Source: Planctomycetota bacterium (GTDB lineage: Bacteria > Planctomycetota > Planctomycetia > Pirellulales > Lacipirellulaceae). From it: a DNA stretch of 54,408 nt. The position numbers were made by a program, and so were the translations under genes. The stretch is from NCBI GenBank assembly GCA_029781135.1, contig JAKOXH010000031.1:144697-199104 (forward strand), written 5' to 3'. This document shows positions 35,229-43,544 of this stretch, one piece after another (position 1 is the stretch's first letter; every line of letters starts with the position of its first letter). A model generated the notes under the pieces. It ran no database searches and had not been told where the DNA came from. It saw nothing but the letters and a program-made list of their open reading frames with translations.

Positions 35229-35813
35229 TAGTTGATAGTTGATAGTTGTCCGTGGTTGGTCATTGGTCCTTCTGGCTAACAGCTAACGACTAATGCCTAA
35301 CGACTAACAGCTTCTCAAAAAAATGATGGGCCCATTGGGGCGTCGGTCGTGGGATGTGCGGGCGTGCATGGTCCGCTGGTGGCGGACAGCGACGCGGTCA
35401 CGACCGAGTTTCCACCCGTGCAAGTGCGGCTCTGCTCCGCGGGACCGGAATTAGGGCCTCGCATCGAGCACTGCTGGACAAGCCGGCAGTGGCACCCAAT
35501 GGCACACTGGCAGAGCCAGTGGCGCGCAGGAGCAAGCTGGCGCGAGGCGGTTCCGGCGAGACGTCTGCTTTTGCAGTAGCTGCGTTCGCACGGTCATTTG
35601 TGAAGGCGACTCTAACACAAGTGGTGGTACAAAAGCAACGAAATAGTGAAAAAGTTTTCAGTAGCTGAAAATGCTGCGGTATTCGCGAGAATTCCGCCGG
35701 GGGCGGTGGGAGGGCGGGAGAATTGCGGACCCGAAGTGTAGCCACGCTCGCCAGAGCGTGGATTCTTAGATTGTCGCGCGTCCACCGTCTGGCGACGGTG
35801 GCTACGAAATTGG
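35229..35813. other. Intergenic, 585 bp, repeats only
   Basis: TTGATAG is repeated three times at 35225-35246, then TAACAGCTAACGACTAATGC-type short repeats up to 35310. Family D hairpin at 35467-35501. 35737-35805 is an inverted pair: TAGCCACGCTCGCCAGAGCG and CCACCGTCTGGCGACGGTGG. No gene. Confidence 0.6.
35467..35501 (+). repeat. Family D hairpin, copy 1
   Basis: AGCACTGCTGGACAAGCCGG, then CAGTGGCACCCAATG. Matches 42912-42946 with one difference; ACTGCTGG and CCAGCAGT arms make a hairpin. Confidence 0.7.
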
Positions 35814-37700
35814 TTATGGCTTCAGGCCGAGTTTGAGTTTGGGCAGGGGCTTGCCGTGCTCGTCGGTGATTCGCAGGACGAAACCCCAGTCGCGGGTGTT
35901 GTTGCATACTTTTAGCAGAATGGGCGTCGTGCCGGCGGGAAGGGAGACGGGTACGGTTTCGCAGTCGAGGTAGATGCGTCCAGGGTCTGGCCATTCGCGG
36001 GCCAGTTTGCCGCCGACCCAGAGCTTCCAGTTGTCGTTACCGCCGACGCGCAATTGAACCTCGAGCGGCCGTTCGGTTGTGGCATAGCATAAGGCGTAGG
36101 CGCAGACCTCGTCGGAGGGCTGAAATTGTTTGGCCAAGTTTACCATCACGCTGCCGGGCGGGCAGTGATATTCGGTCCAGCGGGCCTTACCGTTGAGGCA
36201 ATCGACCTCGGCGTTCAAATCGAGGCGTTGCTCGGGAGGGAAGGGGGTGGAAAAGCCTTGCTTATTCTTGTTGGCAAAGGGGCCGAGTAGAAGCCAAGCG
36301 GTTTGGGCGGGAAAAACCGCGGGCATGTCCACCGCTTCGCCCTTGAACACACGTTCGCCGGCCTGCCACATGGCGTTTCGCTCGGCAGCGATCGGGCTGG
36401 CGTCATAAACATTCTTGGGCATGATTTCGACCACCAGCGATTGGTGCGGGCCGATGAGGCCAGGCGCGAGTGCCAAGCTAAGCTCATCGCCGAAGTCGTG
36501 CGGTTTCAGGCTGCGCAGGTCTTGGGCCATGCGGACGTAATCGTCGTTGGTCGCCATGAGCCGCTCGCGGATGACCGGCAGGTATTCCGAGACCGGGGGC
36601 TGGCCGGGATACGACTTGTCGCTGCGGCCGAGCATGGTCTCGTAGGCATCGTGGGAGTAAACCCAGTTGTATTGCGAGCTGGCCATGAGCGACGCCGCGA
36701 AGGCTTGCCGGAACTCGGCCGGCGTAGGGGCGACGCCGTGGCCGTCGTCCGGGTCTTCGCCGAATGGCCATAAACCTTCGGCAATCGAGCACTTGTTCAT
36801 CCAATACTCGCGGGCCTGTGGCGTGAGCAACGACTGCAGGATGTGGTTGTTCAGCCAGGCGTGGGCGAACATATAGCGAATGTTAGGCCGGCGATAGGTA
36901 TATTCGGTGCAGAAGTGAACGCCGCCGGGGGCGTTGCGTTTAGCCGCTTCCTCGATCCACTCGATGTGGAACCAGGTTCCCAAGTGGTAGTACTGCTCCG
37001 GGAAAGTGAGAAACTTCGCTTCCGGGAAGGCATCGAAAACGGCAACGGCAATTTGGCGGGCGCGCTTGCGGATTTGTTTCACGAGGTCTTCGCGAGAGTA
37101 AGCTTTGTAATCGTAGCCTTCCCACTCGAAGCTGTACTGCTCGCCGATGTATTCGATGTCGATCGCCACGCCGGTGCAGCCGGAGGTTTTCGCGAACAAG
37201 GCATACTGGCGGAAGTTGTTTTCGATCTTCTGCCAGGCCAGGTCATCGAACCAATCGAAGGGGTGGCTGAAGGCGAGCGTGAGAAAGGTCTCAGCGTGGA
37301 GTTGTTTGCAGCGTTCGTTGGCTTTGCGGACCAGTTGCCAGTTCTTGTCGGAGCGGCCGATGGTCCAAGGTTCGCCGTCGGCACCCCAGACATCGGTCGA
37401 CCATTCGGAAGCGACACCGGTGATGAAGAAGGCGTTGAAGCCCATCTGTACGAGCTTCTCGGCATCGTTCGTTAGCGCGGTCGGCGCAACGCTGTAGAGG
37501 ATCGTGCGCGGCAGCGGCAGCGCGGGCACTTTCCCGTAGGTGATACCGGGCTCGGCCTGCTTGCCAGCGAATTTAGGGTAGTGATTCCGGCCAGGGCGGT
37601 AGAGGCTATCCTGAGTGAACGCGGTGCAACACACCAAGACGGACGCTACCGTAATCAAGGAACGTAGTAGTTTTTTGCCAAGTGATGATGATGCACGCAT
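35814..37700 (-). CDS. Large secreted protein, glycoside-hydrolase-like TIM barrel plus beta-sandwich
   Basis: 628 residues from ATG 37700. A signal peptide (LLRSLITVASVLVCCTAFTQ, about residues 11-30) precedes a domain that follows TIM-barrel-like alternation: NAFFITGVASEW, TFLTLAFSHPFDWF, CTGVAIDIEYIGEQ (candidate Asp-x-Glu catalytic pair), KFLTFPEQYYHLG and QYNWVYSHD. The last about 140 residues (LEVQLRVGGNDNWKLWVGGK, then PAGTTPILLKVCNN) look like a carbohydrate-binding or PA14-like beta-sandwich. No named family could be assigned; a glycoside hydrolase acting in the periplasm is the best inference. Confidence 0.75.
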   Translation of the reverse strand: MRASSSLGKKLLRSLITVASVLVCCTAFTQDSLYRPGRNHYPKFAGKQAEPGITYGKVPALPLPRTILYSVAPTALTNDAEKLVQMGFNAFFITGVASEWSTDVWGADGEPWTIGRSDKNWQLVRKANERCKQLHAETFLTLAFSHPFDWFDDLAWQKIENNFRQYALFAKTSGCTGVAIDIEYIGEQYSFEWEGYDYKAYSREDLVKQIRKRARQIAVAVFDAFPEAKFLTFPEQYYHLGTWFHIEWIEEAAKRNAPGGVHFCTEYTYRRPNIRYMFAHAWLNNHILQSLLTPQAREYWMNKCSIAEGLWPFGEDPDDGHGVAPTPAEFRQAFAASLMASSQYNWVYSHDAYETMLGRSDKSYPGQPPVSEYLPVIRERLMATNDDYVRMAQDLRSLKPHDFGDELSLALAPGLIGPHQSLVVEIMPKNVYDASPIAAERNAMWQAGERVFKGEAVDMPAVFPAQTAWLLLGPFANKNKQGFSTPFPPEQRLDLNAEVDCLNGKARWTEYHCPPGSVMVNLAKQFQPSDEVCAYALCYATTERPLEVQLRVGGNDNWKLWVGGKLAREWPDPGRIYLDCETVPVSLPAGTTPILLKVCNNTRDWGFVLRITDEHGKPLPKLKLGLKP

Positions 37701-37813
37701 GTTCGATCTCCAACGGGATGTGATGCGGGCGATTGTATAGCAGTCCGCGGGCGACGGCTATGAGCGGCGACGCGGTTGGCGCGCCCGCTCAGTTCTTCAA
37801 TCTAGCCAAACGA

Positions 37814-37935
37814 TGTGGGAGGCGTCTCTGACGCCGATTTCGCGCGAACTTTGTGAACGGCTTGAAGTGCGACGCCTCATCGGGGTCGGAGACCTCTCCC
37901 ACAAGCCTTCCCAGCTTCAATAAGTGATCGGCCCT
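37814..37935 (-). repeat. Family B palindromic repeat, copy 3, uninterrupted site for family A
   Basis: Palindrome 37814-37903 (TGTGGGAGGCGTCTCTGACG ... GGAGACCTCTCCCACA). On the minus strand its left flank reads AGGGCCGATCACTTATTGAA then GCTGGGAAGGCTTGTGGG, the joined form of the sequence split by family A at 23.7 kb. Confidence 0.85.
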
Positions 37936-38307
37936 GGACGCAGTTGGCGCGGCAATCGGTGCTGCCGCATAATGTGAAGCGAACCTGCTGTGGGGGCACT
38001 ATTGGCTGGCCCGATCGTGGTGTGCGATTGTCGGAGCGTGCGACGGCAAGACCCCCTTCGCCACTCCGTAGTGGTATCCAGCCCTGGCCTTCGGCTGGGC
38101 TATCCGAGCGAGGCGATTCAGAAGATCGCTCAGGCAAATTGCCAATGAGTGAACGCGATTGAAGTGCAGCGTGGTAGGAGGGTAGCGGGTTGCGGGCCGA
38201 ATTCCACAAAAATATTTGGCCGCTCAAGTCGTACTAGAGGCCCGAAAGAGGGTTTGCGAACAAGGCCCGGGCAAAAAAGGCACTGGCGGCGCCAGTGGCG
38301 CCCGGCA

Positions 38308-38384
38308 TGGTGGCAGCGGCGTGGTGGTGGCGATGTGGTTGGGTTGACTGGCGGTAGATTCGGTCTGGCGACCGACGCTAAGGG
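38308..38384 (+). repeat. 77-bp direct repeat, left copy (E1)
   Basis: Begins TGGTGGCAGCGGCGTGG and ends GCGACCGACGCTAAGGG. Identical over all 77 bases to 40561-40637. Confidence 0.95.
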
Positions 38385-38420
38385 ACCGACACGACGGTTG
38401 TTCGCATGCGAGGTAATTGG

Positions 38421-38798
38421 ATGGCGGCGATGAACGTGTGGTTGGGCTGGGTCTGGATAACGGCCGGATTGATTTCCGGAGCGGTGGTGGGGCTGTTCTT
38501 TTATGACCCGAATTGGCTGGGCGGCTACGGTGGCTGGCGACGGCGGATGGTGCGGCTGGGGCACATTTCGTTTTTGGGAACAGGGTTGCTAAATTTGGCG
38601 TTTGCGTTCACATTTGCGAAGGGGACAGGTCATACGCCGCCACCGATTGCCAGTTGGTTGCTGGCGGTGGGGGCGGTGACAATGCCGTTGGTGTGTTTTC
38701 TGGCGGCGTGGCGCGACGGCTGGCGGCATTTGTTCCCGATTCCGGTGGTGAGCCTGATTGGGGCCGGATTATCGGTCATATTGCAGGGATTGTTATGA
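38421..38798 (+). CDS. Small membrane protein, first gene of radical-SAM operon
   Basis: 125 residues from ATG 38421 (GAGG 7 bases upstream; ATG 38406 and 38430 are alternatives). Four hydrophobic segments are visible: VWITAGLISGAVVGLFFY, ISFLGTGLLNLAFAFTF, IASWLLAVGAVTMPLVCFL and VVSLIGAGLSVILQGLL. No known family. The stop overlaps the start of the radical-SAM gene by 4 bp (ATGA), so it is translated with it. Confidence 0.8.
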   Translation: MAAMNVWLGWVWITAGLISGAVVGLFFYDPNWLGGYGGWRRRMVRLGHISFLGTGLLNLAFAFTFAKGTGHTPPPIASWLLAVGAVTMPLVCFLAAWRDGWRHLFPIPVVSLIGAGLSVILQGLL

Positions 38799-40123
38799 GA
38801 ATCGGCCTGATCGCGATGAGCGGCGTGCGGGCGTGCGATTCGGAGCTGATGGAAATTGGCCTGACGTTTCCCGGCGTCGTCGAGCGCAGCCAGGTGATTG
38901 CGGCATTGCCGAGCTTGGGACTATTGACGCTGGCGGGGATGACGCCCGTTGAGCACGATTGCCGTTACATCGAGGTGGAAGACATACGCAAGTTGAATGA
39001 CTTGCCTACCGATTTTGACTTGGTGGCGATTTCAAGCTTTAGCGCGCAGATCTTTGAGGCGTACGAGTTGGCGGATCGGTATCGGGCCGTTGGCGCATCC
39101 GTCGTGCTCGGCGGACTGCACGTAAGCGTGCTGACCGAGGAAGCGCTTGCGCACGCCGATGCCGTAGTGGTCGGCGAGGGCGAATCCACGTGGCAGCGGG
39201 TGCTGCAGGATGCGGAACGTCGCACCTTGAAAGGTTGCTACCGGGCTACGGGGCAGTTCGACCTGTCTGAGTCGCCGATGCCGGCGTACGAATTGCTTGA
39301 TCTCGGCAAATACACCCGGCTGACGGTGCAGGCGAGCCGAGGGTGTCCGCTGCGTTGCGACTTTTGTGCATCTTCAATCTTGATCGCGCCGACGTACCGC
39401 CAAAAGCCGGTCGAACGCGTCCTGGCGGAAATTGACCGTATTCGCGAGTTGTGGCGGCGGCCGTTCATCGAACTCGCCGACGACAACGCCTTCGTCAACA
39501 AGAAGTATTGGAAGCGGCTGCTGCCGGAACTGGCGGAGAGACGTATTCGCTGGTTTGCCGAGACCGACCTTTCCGTGTATGAAGATGATGAGTTGCTGAC
39601 GATGATGCGGGCGAGCGGCTGCGTGCAAGTGTTGATCGGCTTTGAGAGCCCGACTCAGGGAGGCCTGCGGGGTTTGGAACTGCGGCACGATTGGAAGCGG
39701 CGATGGTGGCCGCATTACCAGGAGGCGATCCAGCGGATTCAATCGCATGGCATTCGCGTGAACGGTTGCTTTGTGCTGGGGTTGGATGGCCAGGGGGCGG
39801 AAGTGTTTGACGACGTGTACGACTTCGCCGTGGAATCGGAGTTGTTCGATGTGCAGATTACGCTGCAGACTCCGTTTCCGGGAACGCCGTTGTTGGAGCG
39901 GCTGCGGCGCGAAAACCGCATGGTGCACGATGGCCAGTGGCAGCGCTGCACGTTATTCGATGTGATGTTTACGCCGCAGCGCATGTCGGTCGAGGAATTA
40001 CGCCGGGGCTTTCGCGAATTGGTGAAACGGCTGTACGCCGAGGACTTGGTGAAGTGGCGACGGGAGAATTTTAAGCGCAAGTATTTACGCACAATTTCGA
40101 CCTGCGAGGAGGTGTTGGAATGA
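38795..40123 (+). CDS. B12-binding-domain radical SAM protein
   Basis: 442 residues from ATG 38795. Residues 1-145 form a cobalamin-binding-like Rossmann domain (VVLGGLHVSVLTEEALAHAD, then VVVGEGEST); the DxHxxG cobalt ligand is not obvious, as is common in class B members. The radical SAM cluster motif is Cys184, Cys188, Cys191 (GCPLRCDFC), and the barrel continues with FIELADDNAFVNKKYW, TDLSVYEDDEL and NGCFVLGLDGQG. Class B enzymes (BchE, HpnR type) methylate or rearrange lipid, pigment or antibiotic substrates. Both flanking genes are small membrane proteins, overlapping by 4 bp on each side, which suggests a lipid-soluble substrate; inference. Confidence 0.93.
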   Translation: MRIGLIAMSGVRACDSELMEIGLTFPGVVERSQVIAALPSLGLLTLAGMTPVEHDCRYIEVEDIRKLNDLPTDFDLVAISSFSAQIFEAYELADRYRAVGASVVLGGLHVSVLTEEALAHADAVVVGEGESTWQRVLQDAERRTLKGCYRATGQFDLSESPMPAYELLDLGKYTRLTVQASRGCPLRCDFCASSILIAPTYRQKPVERVLAEIDRIRELWRRPFIELADDNAFVNKKYWKRLLPELAERRIRWFAETDLSVYEDDELLTMMRASGCVQVLIGFESPTQGGLRGLELRHDWKRRWWPHYQEAIQRIQSHGIRVNGCFVLGLDGQGAEVFDDVYDFAVESELFDVQITLQTPFPGTPLLERLRRENRMVHDGQWQRCTLFDVMFTPQRMSVEELRRGFRELVKRLYAEDLVKWRRENFKRKYLRTISTCEEVLE

Positions 40124-40527
40124 ACATTCCCAAATGGATTACGCCCTTGTTTTTGGTCGCGGCGATTTATGACGGTGTGCTCGGCATTTTATTTTTGGCC
40201 GCGGCACCGTGGCTCTTTGCGAAGTTGAACGTGCCGCCGCCAAACCACATGGCGTACGTGCAGTTTCCAGCGGCATTGCTAATTATTTTTGCGATCATTT
40301 TCGTGAGAATTGCCCGGGATCCCGTGGGTAACCGGGGGCAGATCGTCTACGGAATCCTGCTCAAAGCGGCCTACTGCGGGTTGGCGTTTTACTATTGGGC
40401 GGCGACCGACATTCCCTGGATATGGAAACCGTTTGCGATCATTGACTTAGTGATGGGAGCGCTGTTCGTTGTGGCGTATTACGCGATTGCGAGCGGCAAT
40501 CGTGCGGTTAGCGCTGAGGCGCGCTGA
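40120..40527 (+). CDS. Small membrane protein, third gene of radical-SAM operon
   Basis: 135 residues from ATG 40120, overlapping the radical-SAM stop by 4 bp. Four TM segments: LFLVAAIYDGVLGILFL, MAYVQFPAALLIIFAIIFV, LLKAAYCGLAFYYWAA and FAIIDLVMGALFVVAYYAI. Charged loops lie between them. No catalytic motif is seen; the family is not recognised. Tight coupling suggests that it transports, holds or modifies the radical-SAM enzyme's product. Confidence 0.82.
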   Translation: MNIPKWITPLFLVAAIYDGVLGILFLAAAPWLFAKLNVPPPNHMAYVQFPAALLIIFAIIFVRIARDPVGNRGQIVYGILLKAAYCGLAFYYWAATDIPWIWKPFAIIDLVMGALFVVAYYAIASGNRAVSAEAR

Positions 40528-40560
40528 AGTTCAGGACATTTGGGGAGAGTGGTGGCGATG

Positions 40561-40637
40561 TGGTGGCAGCGGCGTGGTGGTGGCGATGTGGTTGGGTTGA
40601 CTGGCGGTAGATTCGGTCTGGCGACCGACGCTAAGGG
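40561..40637 (+). repeat. 77-bp direct repeat, right copy (E2)
   Basis: Identical to 38308-38384. The last seven bases (CTAAGGG) overlap the end of the ThuA gene on the minus strand; CTA is its TAG stop in reverse. Confidence 0.95.
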
Positions 40638-41746
40638 GCCGGTGTTAAGCGGAGGTCGGCGGGGGACAATTTGCGGTTGGCCCAGTAGTTGTCGTCGTGG
40701 AAGCCGAATTTGGTGGGGTGGTACTCGCCAACGAGGTCGACGCGGGCGCCTTGGGGCGGGATTTTATCTTCGAGGCCGGTGCACCAGTAGGCGGCGTTGA
40801 CGAGGAGTCGGCGGGTGGCTTCGCTGACGAGGTCGGTCGCGGCACCGATGGTCGAGCAGAACGCGCGGCCCCGTTTGCCGCCGGGGAGCTCGTAGGTTTT
40901 GGCCCAGGCGATGGGCATCATGGGATTGTTTTTGGGGCCGGCGACGGCGGGGCCATCGTCGGGCCGCATGCCGTACATGGAGTCGTTCTCATCGAACGCG
41001 CCTTTGCGCGCGGTGACTTGGCCGAGGACGAGCGGTTGGGAATCGCCGGGGAGTGGCAGGCGGACGGCGTAGACATCGGTGGGACCCCAGATCGTGCCGT
41101 CCTGGATGCCACGCAGGATGGGGTGGTCGGCCGCCCCGGGGGCAATGATGCCGCGAGTGCTTTCGTTTTTGTGGTTGCCGTGGTGATTGACCCAGCGCTC
41201 GCCGAGCACGACGCGGCCGAAGCCGCCTTCCCATTCATTTTTCTCGCCGACGTAGGTATCGGCATAGTGTTCCCATTTGGAGCCCTGCGGCGGCATGAAG
41301 GCGTGCGTCGCGGTGCGGATGCCGAGGACAGGCTTGCCGGCCTTGATGTAGTCTTCGATGAGTTGCATCTGGTCGTCGGGGAGATCGCGGCGGCGGGTGA
41401 AGATGATCATGAGGTCGGCCGCCTTCAATGTTTTTAGGCCGGGGATGTTGTGGCGATTGTTGGGAGCGATGAAGCCGGTCTTCGGGTCGATCGCAAACAG
41501 CACGGTGCAATCGAAGCCGTGTTCGGTGGAGAGAATTTTGGCGAGCTGCGGCAGGGCTTCCTCGGAACGGTATTCTTCGTCGCCGGAGATGAGCACGATG
41601 ATTTTTCCCTCGCCGGGACCGGAGTGGCCGTTGTAGTTCACCCACGGGTTGCCGGCCGCACAAGCCAGCGTCGTGGCGGGCAGTGCCATCAATAGAGTCG
41701 CCAGGAAAGTGGATTTTTGGCGCCGACGGGTAATGGTTTGGTTCAT
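40631..41746 (-). CDS. Secreted ThuA-domain protein (trehalose-utilisation-like)
   Basis: 371 residues from ATG 41746. A signal peptide (FLATLLMALPATTLACAAG, about residues 13-31) is followed by a ThuA/glutamine-amidotransferase-like fold: KIIVLISGDEEYRSEEALPQ, DLMIIFTRRRDLP, GKPVLGIRTATHAF and GRAFCSTIGAA. ThuA proteins are linked to oxidation products of disaccharides (3-keto sugars), and planctomycetes encode many exported versions. The last two codons lie in the E2 repeat, so the C-terminal end was set by that repeat. Confidence 0.88.
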   Translation of the reverse strand: MNQTITRRRQKSTFLATLLMALPATTLACAAGNPWVNYNGHSGPGEGKIIVLISGDEEYRSEEALPQLAKILSTEHGFDCTVLFAIDPKTGFIAPNNRHNIPGLKTLKAADLMIIFTRRRDLPDDQMQLIEDYIKAGKPVLGIRTATHAFMPPQGSKWEHYADTYVGEKNEWEGGFGRVVLGERWVNHHGNHKNESTRGIIAPGAADHPILRGIQDGTIWGPTDVYAVRLPLPGDSQPLVLGQVTARKGAFDENDSMYGMRPDDGPAVAGPKNNPMMPIAWAKTYELPGGKRGRAFCSTIGAATDLVSEATRRLLVNAAYWCTGLEDKIPPQGARVDLVGEYHPTKFGFHDDNYWANRKLSPADLRLTPAP

Positions 41747-41800
41747 CGTGAGGCTCGTTATTGCTGGGAATGCTATCAAAACCACTCTCTAGGCACCCTC

Positions 41801-41832
41801 ACGCCGGCCCTCTCCCAGAGGGAGAGGGAGAT
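41801..41832. repeat. CCCTCTCCC palindromic repeat, second copy
   Basis: CCGGCCCTCTCCCAGAGGGA, GAGGGAG. Related to 9876-9911; it lies between divergently transcribed genes. Confidence 0.5.
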
Positions 41833-41940
41833 TTTGGTAGCGCTCGTTGGTACTGGGCTTTTCGCTAGGTTGTGACGTGTGTACCCTTCGCCACGATACG
41901 ACGAAGGTGGTTCGCTGGGCAAGGTTTGGATTGAGAAACA

Positions 41941-42408
41941 ATGTTGAATCCGCCGCCGAGAGCAACTCAACAAGTCTTGTTTCTGTGCTCGGGGAACTAT
42001 TATCGGAGCCGATTTGCCGAGATCTATTTTAACTGGCAATCGGAGCGACGGGGACTGTTTTGGGTGGCGGAATCGCGCGGATTGGCGATCAACGCCTGGA
42101 ATCACGGCCCGATTTCGCGGCACACGCTGGCCCGATTGCGAGCGCGCGGGATTGTGTCGACGTCTTGCGAACGATCTCCCGTAGCGCTTACGGCCGATGA
42201 TTTGAAGGCGGCCGACCATGTGGTGGCGGTGAAGGAGTCGGAGCACCGGCCGCTTGTGGATGCCAATTTTCCGGCGTGGAGTAGCCGGGTGGAGTATTGG
42301 CACATCGACGACCTGGATTGTGCGCAGCCGAATATCGCACTACCGTATATCGAGCGCGAAGTGGAGCGGCTGATCGAGCGGCTGGTGCAGCCGCGAATGG
42401 CCGCGTGA
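41941..42408 (+). CDS. Low-molecular-weight protein-tyrosine-phosphatase-like protein
   Basis: 155 residues from ATG 41941. The P-loop CSGNYYRS (Cys16, Arg22) fits C-x5-R of LMW-PTP and arsenate-reductase-type proteins, preceded by the beta strand QVLFLC. The substitution of the usual GNICRSP by GNYYRSR removes one Cys and the Pro. A later AADHVVAVKESEH and WHIDDLD fill the place of the DP loop, but no DPF is seen. Tyrosine phosphatase or arsenate-reductase-like; the substrate is unknown. Its stop codon TGA is part of an 11-bp sequence duplicated by the next element. Confidence 0.82.
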   Translation: MLNPPPRATQQVLFLCSGNYYRSRFAEIYFNWQSERRGLFWVAESRGLAINAWNHGPISRHTLARLRARGIVSTSCERSPVALTADDLKAADHVVAVKESEHRPLVDANFPAWSSRVEYWHIDDLDCAQPNIALPYIEREVERLIERLVQPRMAA

Positions 42409-42410
42409 GA

Positions 42411-42565
42411 CAGGGCCGATCAGTTTTTCACATAGCACCCGAAGTGTGGCATGCTCTCGCGCAGCGTGAGCATGGAATCGCTCGAGAATCATGGCCACGT
42501 CGGGGTACCTCCGAGGCCATGCCACCCTGCCATAACTTCCCTAACCTAATAAACTGATTGGCCCT
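42411..42565 (+). mobile_element. 155-bp miniature element with 15-bp inverted ends and 11-bp target duplication
   Basis: AGGGCCGATCAGTTT at 42412-42426 and AAACTGATTGGCCCT at 42551-42565 are inverted with one mismatch. The same 11 bases, GCCGCGTGAGA, stand at 42400-42410 and 42566-42576. The centre is a family C unit (GTGGCATGC ... GCATGCCACC, 42447-42527). No ORF. The left duplicate contains the phosphatase stop TGA. Confidence 0.85.
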
Positions 42566-42668
42566 GCCGCGTGAGATACCGTGGTCGACCACCGGCGGCC
42601 GTATCGATAGAATGACATCAGGCAATGTGGCCGTGCCGACTACCGATACGTCCGTCCTTCGTCAGTAT

Positions 42669-42926
42669 TTCACATTCCCCGCCGAGCCATGGGCATGGCA
42701 TATGCATATCGTGCTGGACAGCTAGAAACGGGTTCGCGTGCAAGGCCCAGACAGCAGGAGCACGGGCAATGCCCGTGTGCCTATGAAAACATTGCATGCC
42801 CACGCCGAGTTGTGGGCATGGCACGTGCATGCGGTGCTGGACGGCTGCAACTAGGACTGCGTGCAAGGCCCCGGCGGTAGAAACACGGGCAGTGCCCGTG
42901 GCACCTAGAGCAGCACTGCTGGACAA
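42669..42926 (+). repeat. Two-unit tandem repeat, period 123 bp
   Basis: GCCGAG...GGGCATGGCA appears at 42681 and 42804, and GCGTGCAAGGCCC, then CACGGGCAATGCCCGTG, recurs in each unit with substitutions. The units end with the family D hairpin (42912-42946). The gene 42977 follows. Confidence 0.7.
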
Positions 42927-42946
42927 GCCAGCAGTGGCACCCAATG
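42912..42946 (+). repeat. Family D hairpin, copy 2
   Basis: AGCACTGCTGGACAAGCCAG, CAGTGGCACCCAATG; ACTGCTGG/CCAGCAGT are perfect arms around ACAAG. Confidence 0.7.
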
Positions 42947-42976
42947 TTAGCAAGCCGACCCTTGATGGAGCTTGTC

Positions 42977-43378
42977 ATGACGACTCAAGAACAAATCGCG
43001 GCATTTTTAACAGGCAAACGGTTTGCGGTCGTGGGGGCGTCGCAGGATCGCGGAAAGTATGGCAACAAAGTTCTGCGCGTGTATATGCAGAACAATCGCG
43101 ACGTTGTGCCGATCAACCCGACAGCGGCGGAAGTGGAAGGCCTCACGGCTTATCCGGACTTGGCTTCAGCGCCGGGGGAATTTGACGGTGTGTCGATTAT
43201 CACGCCGCCAAAGGTCACGGAACGCGTCGTTGGCGATGCGCTGGCACGCGGCATCAAGAATATTTGGATGCAGCCAGGGGCGGAAAGTGCGAGTGCGATT
43301 GAGGCCGCGCGGGCCGCGGGGGCGAATGTCATTGCCGGTGGGCCGTGTATTCTCGTGGCATTGAGATATCACGAGTAA
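42977..43378 (+). CDS. CoA-binding protein (YccU-like)
   Basis: 133 residues from ATG 42977, chosen because GGAG lies upstream at 42967-42970. The whole protein is one Rossmann-type CoA-binding domain: FAVVGASQDRGKYGNKVLR near the start, VVPINPTAAEVEG, GVSIITPPKVTERVV and NIWMQPGAESASAIEAAR, with VIAGGPCILVAL at the end. It matches the small stand-alone CoA_binding_2 family. Role unproven; CoA or acyl-CoA sensing or carrying. Confidence 0.93.
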   Translation: MTTQEQIAAFLTGKRFAVVGASQDRGKYGNKVLRVYMQNNRDVVPINPTAAEVEGLTAYPDLASAPGEFDGVSIITPPKVTERVVGDALARGIKNIWMQPGAESASAIEAARAAGANVIAGGPCILVALRYHE

Positions 43379-43544
43379 TCTGGAAGTTATCTGTGGCGGC
43401 ATGCCACCACATGGTGGACCTCTGTTTCATAGCTTGACACCGTACCGTACGGCATTAGGTTAAAGCCTACGGTGACCGACTGCTCCATGTTTGCCGCCGG
43501 CAGCATCGGAGCCGGTTCTTTCAGGTAACTGCGGATCGCAGATC

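Larger units (their letters stand above)
37701..38420. other. Intergenic, about 700 bp, repeat-rich
   Basis: Holds family B copy 3 and direct repeat E1. The ORF 37877-38227 minus runs through repeat B and is rejected. A GAGG at 38410-38413 serves the next gene. Confidence 0.55.

Noticed and set aside
38330..38433. A short protein coded in the 77-bp repeat (WWQRRGGGDVVGLTGG)
   Set aside because: The frame is open in both repeat copies because the bases are the same, but it lacks a ribosome binding site and is GC-biased.
40697..41437. 246-residue plus-strand ORF
   Set aside because: Antisense to the ThuA gene, Gly/Ala/Val composition, no ribosome binding site.
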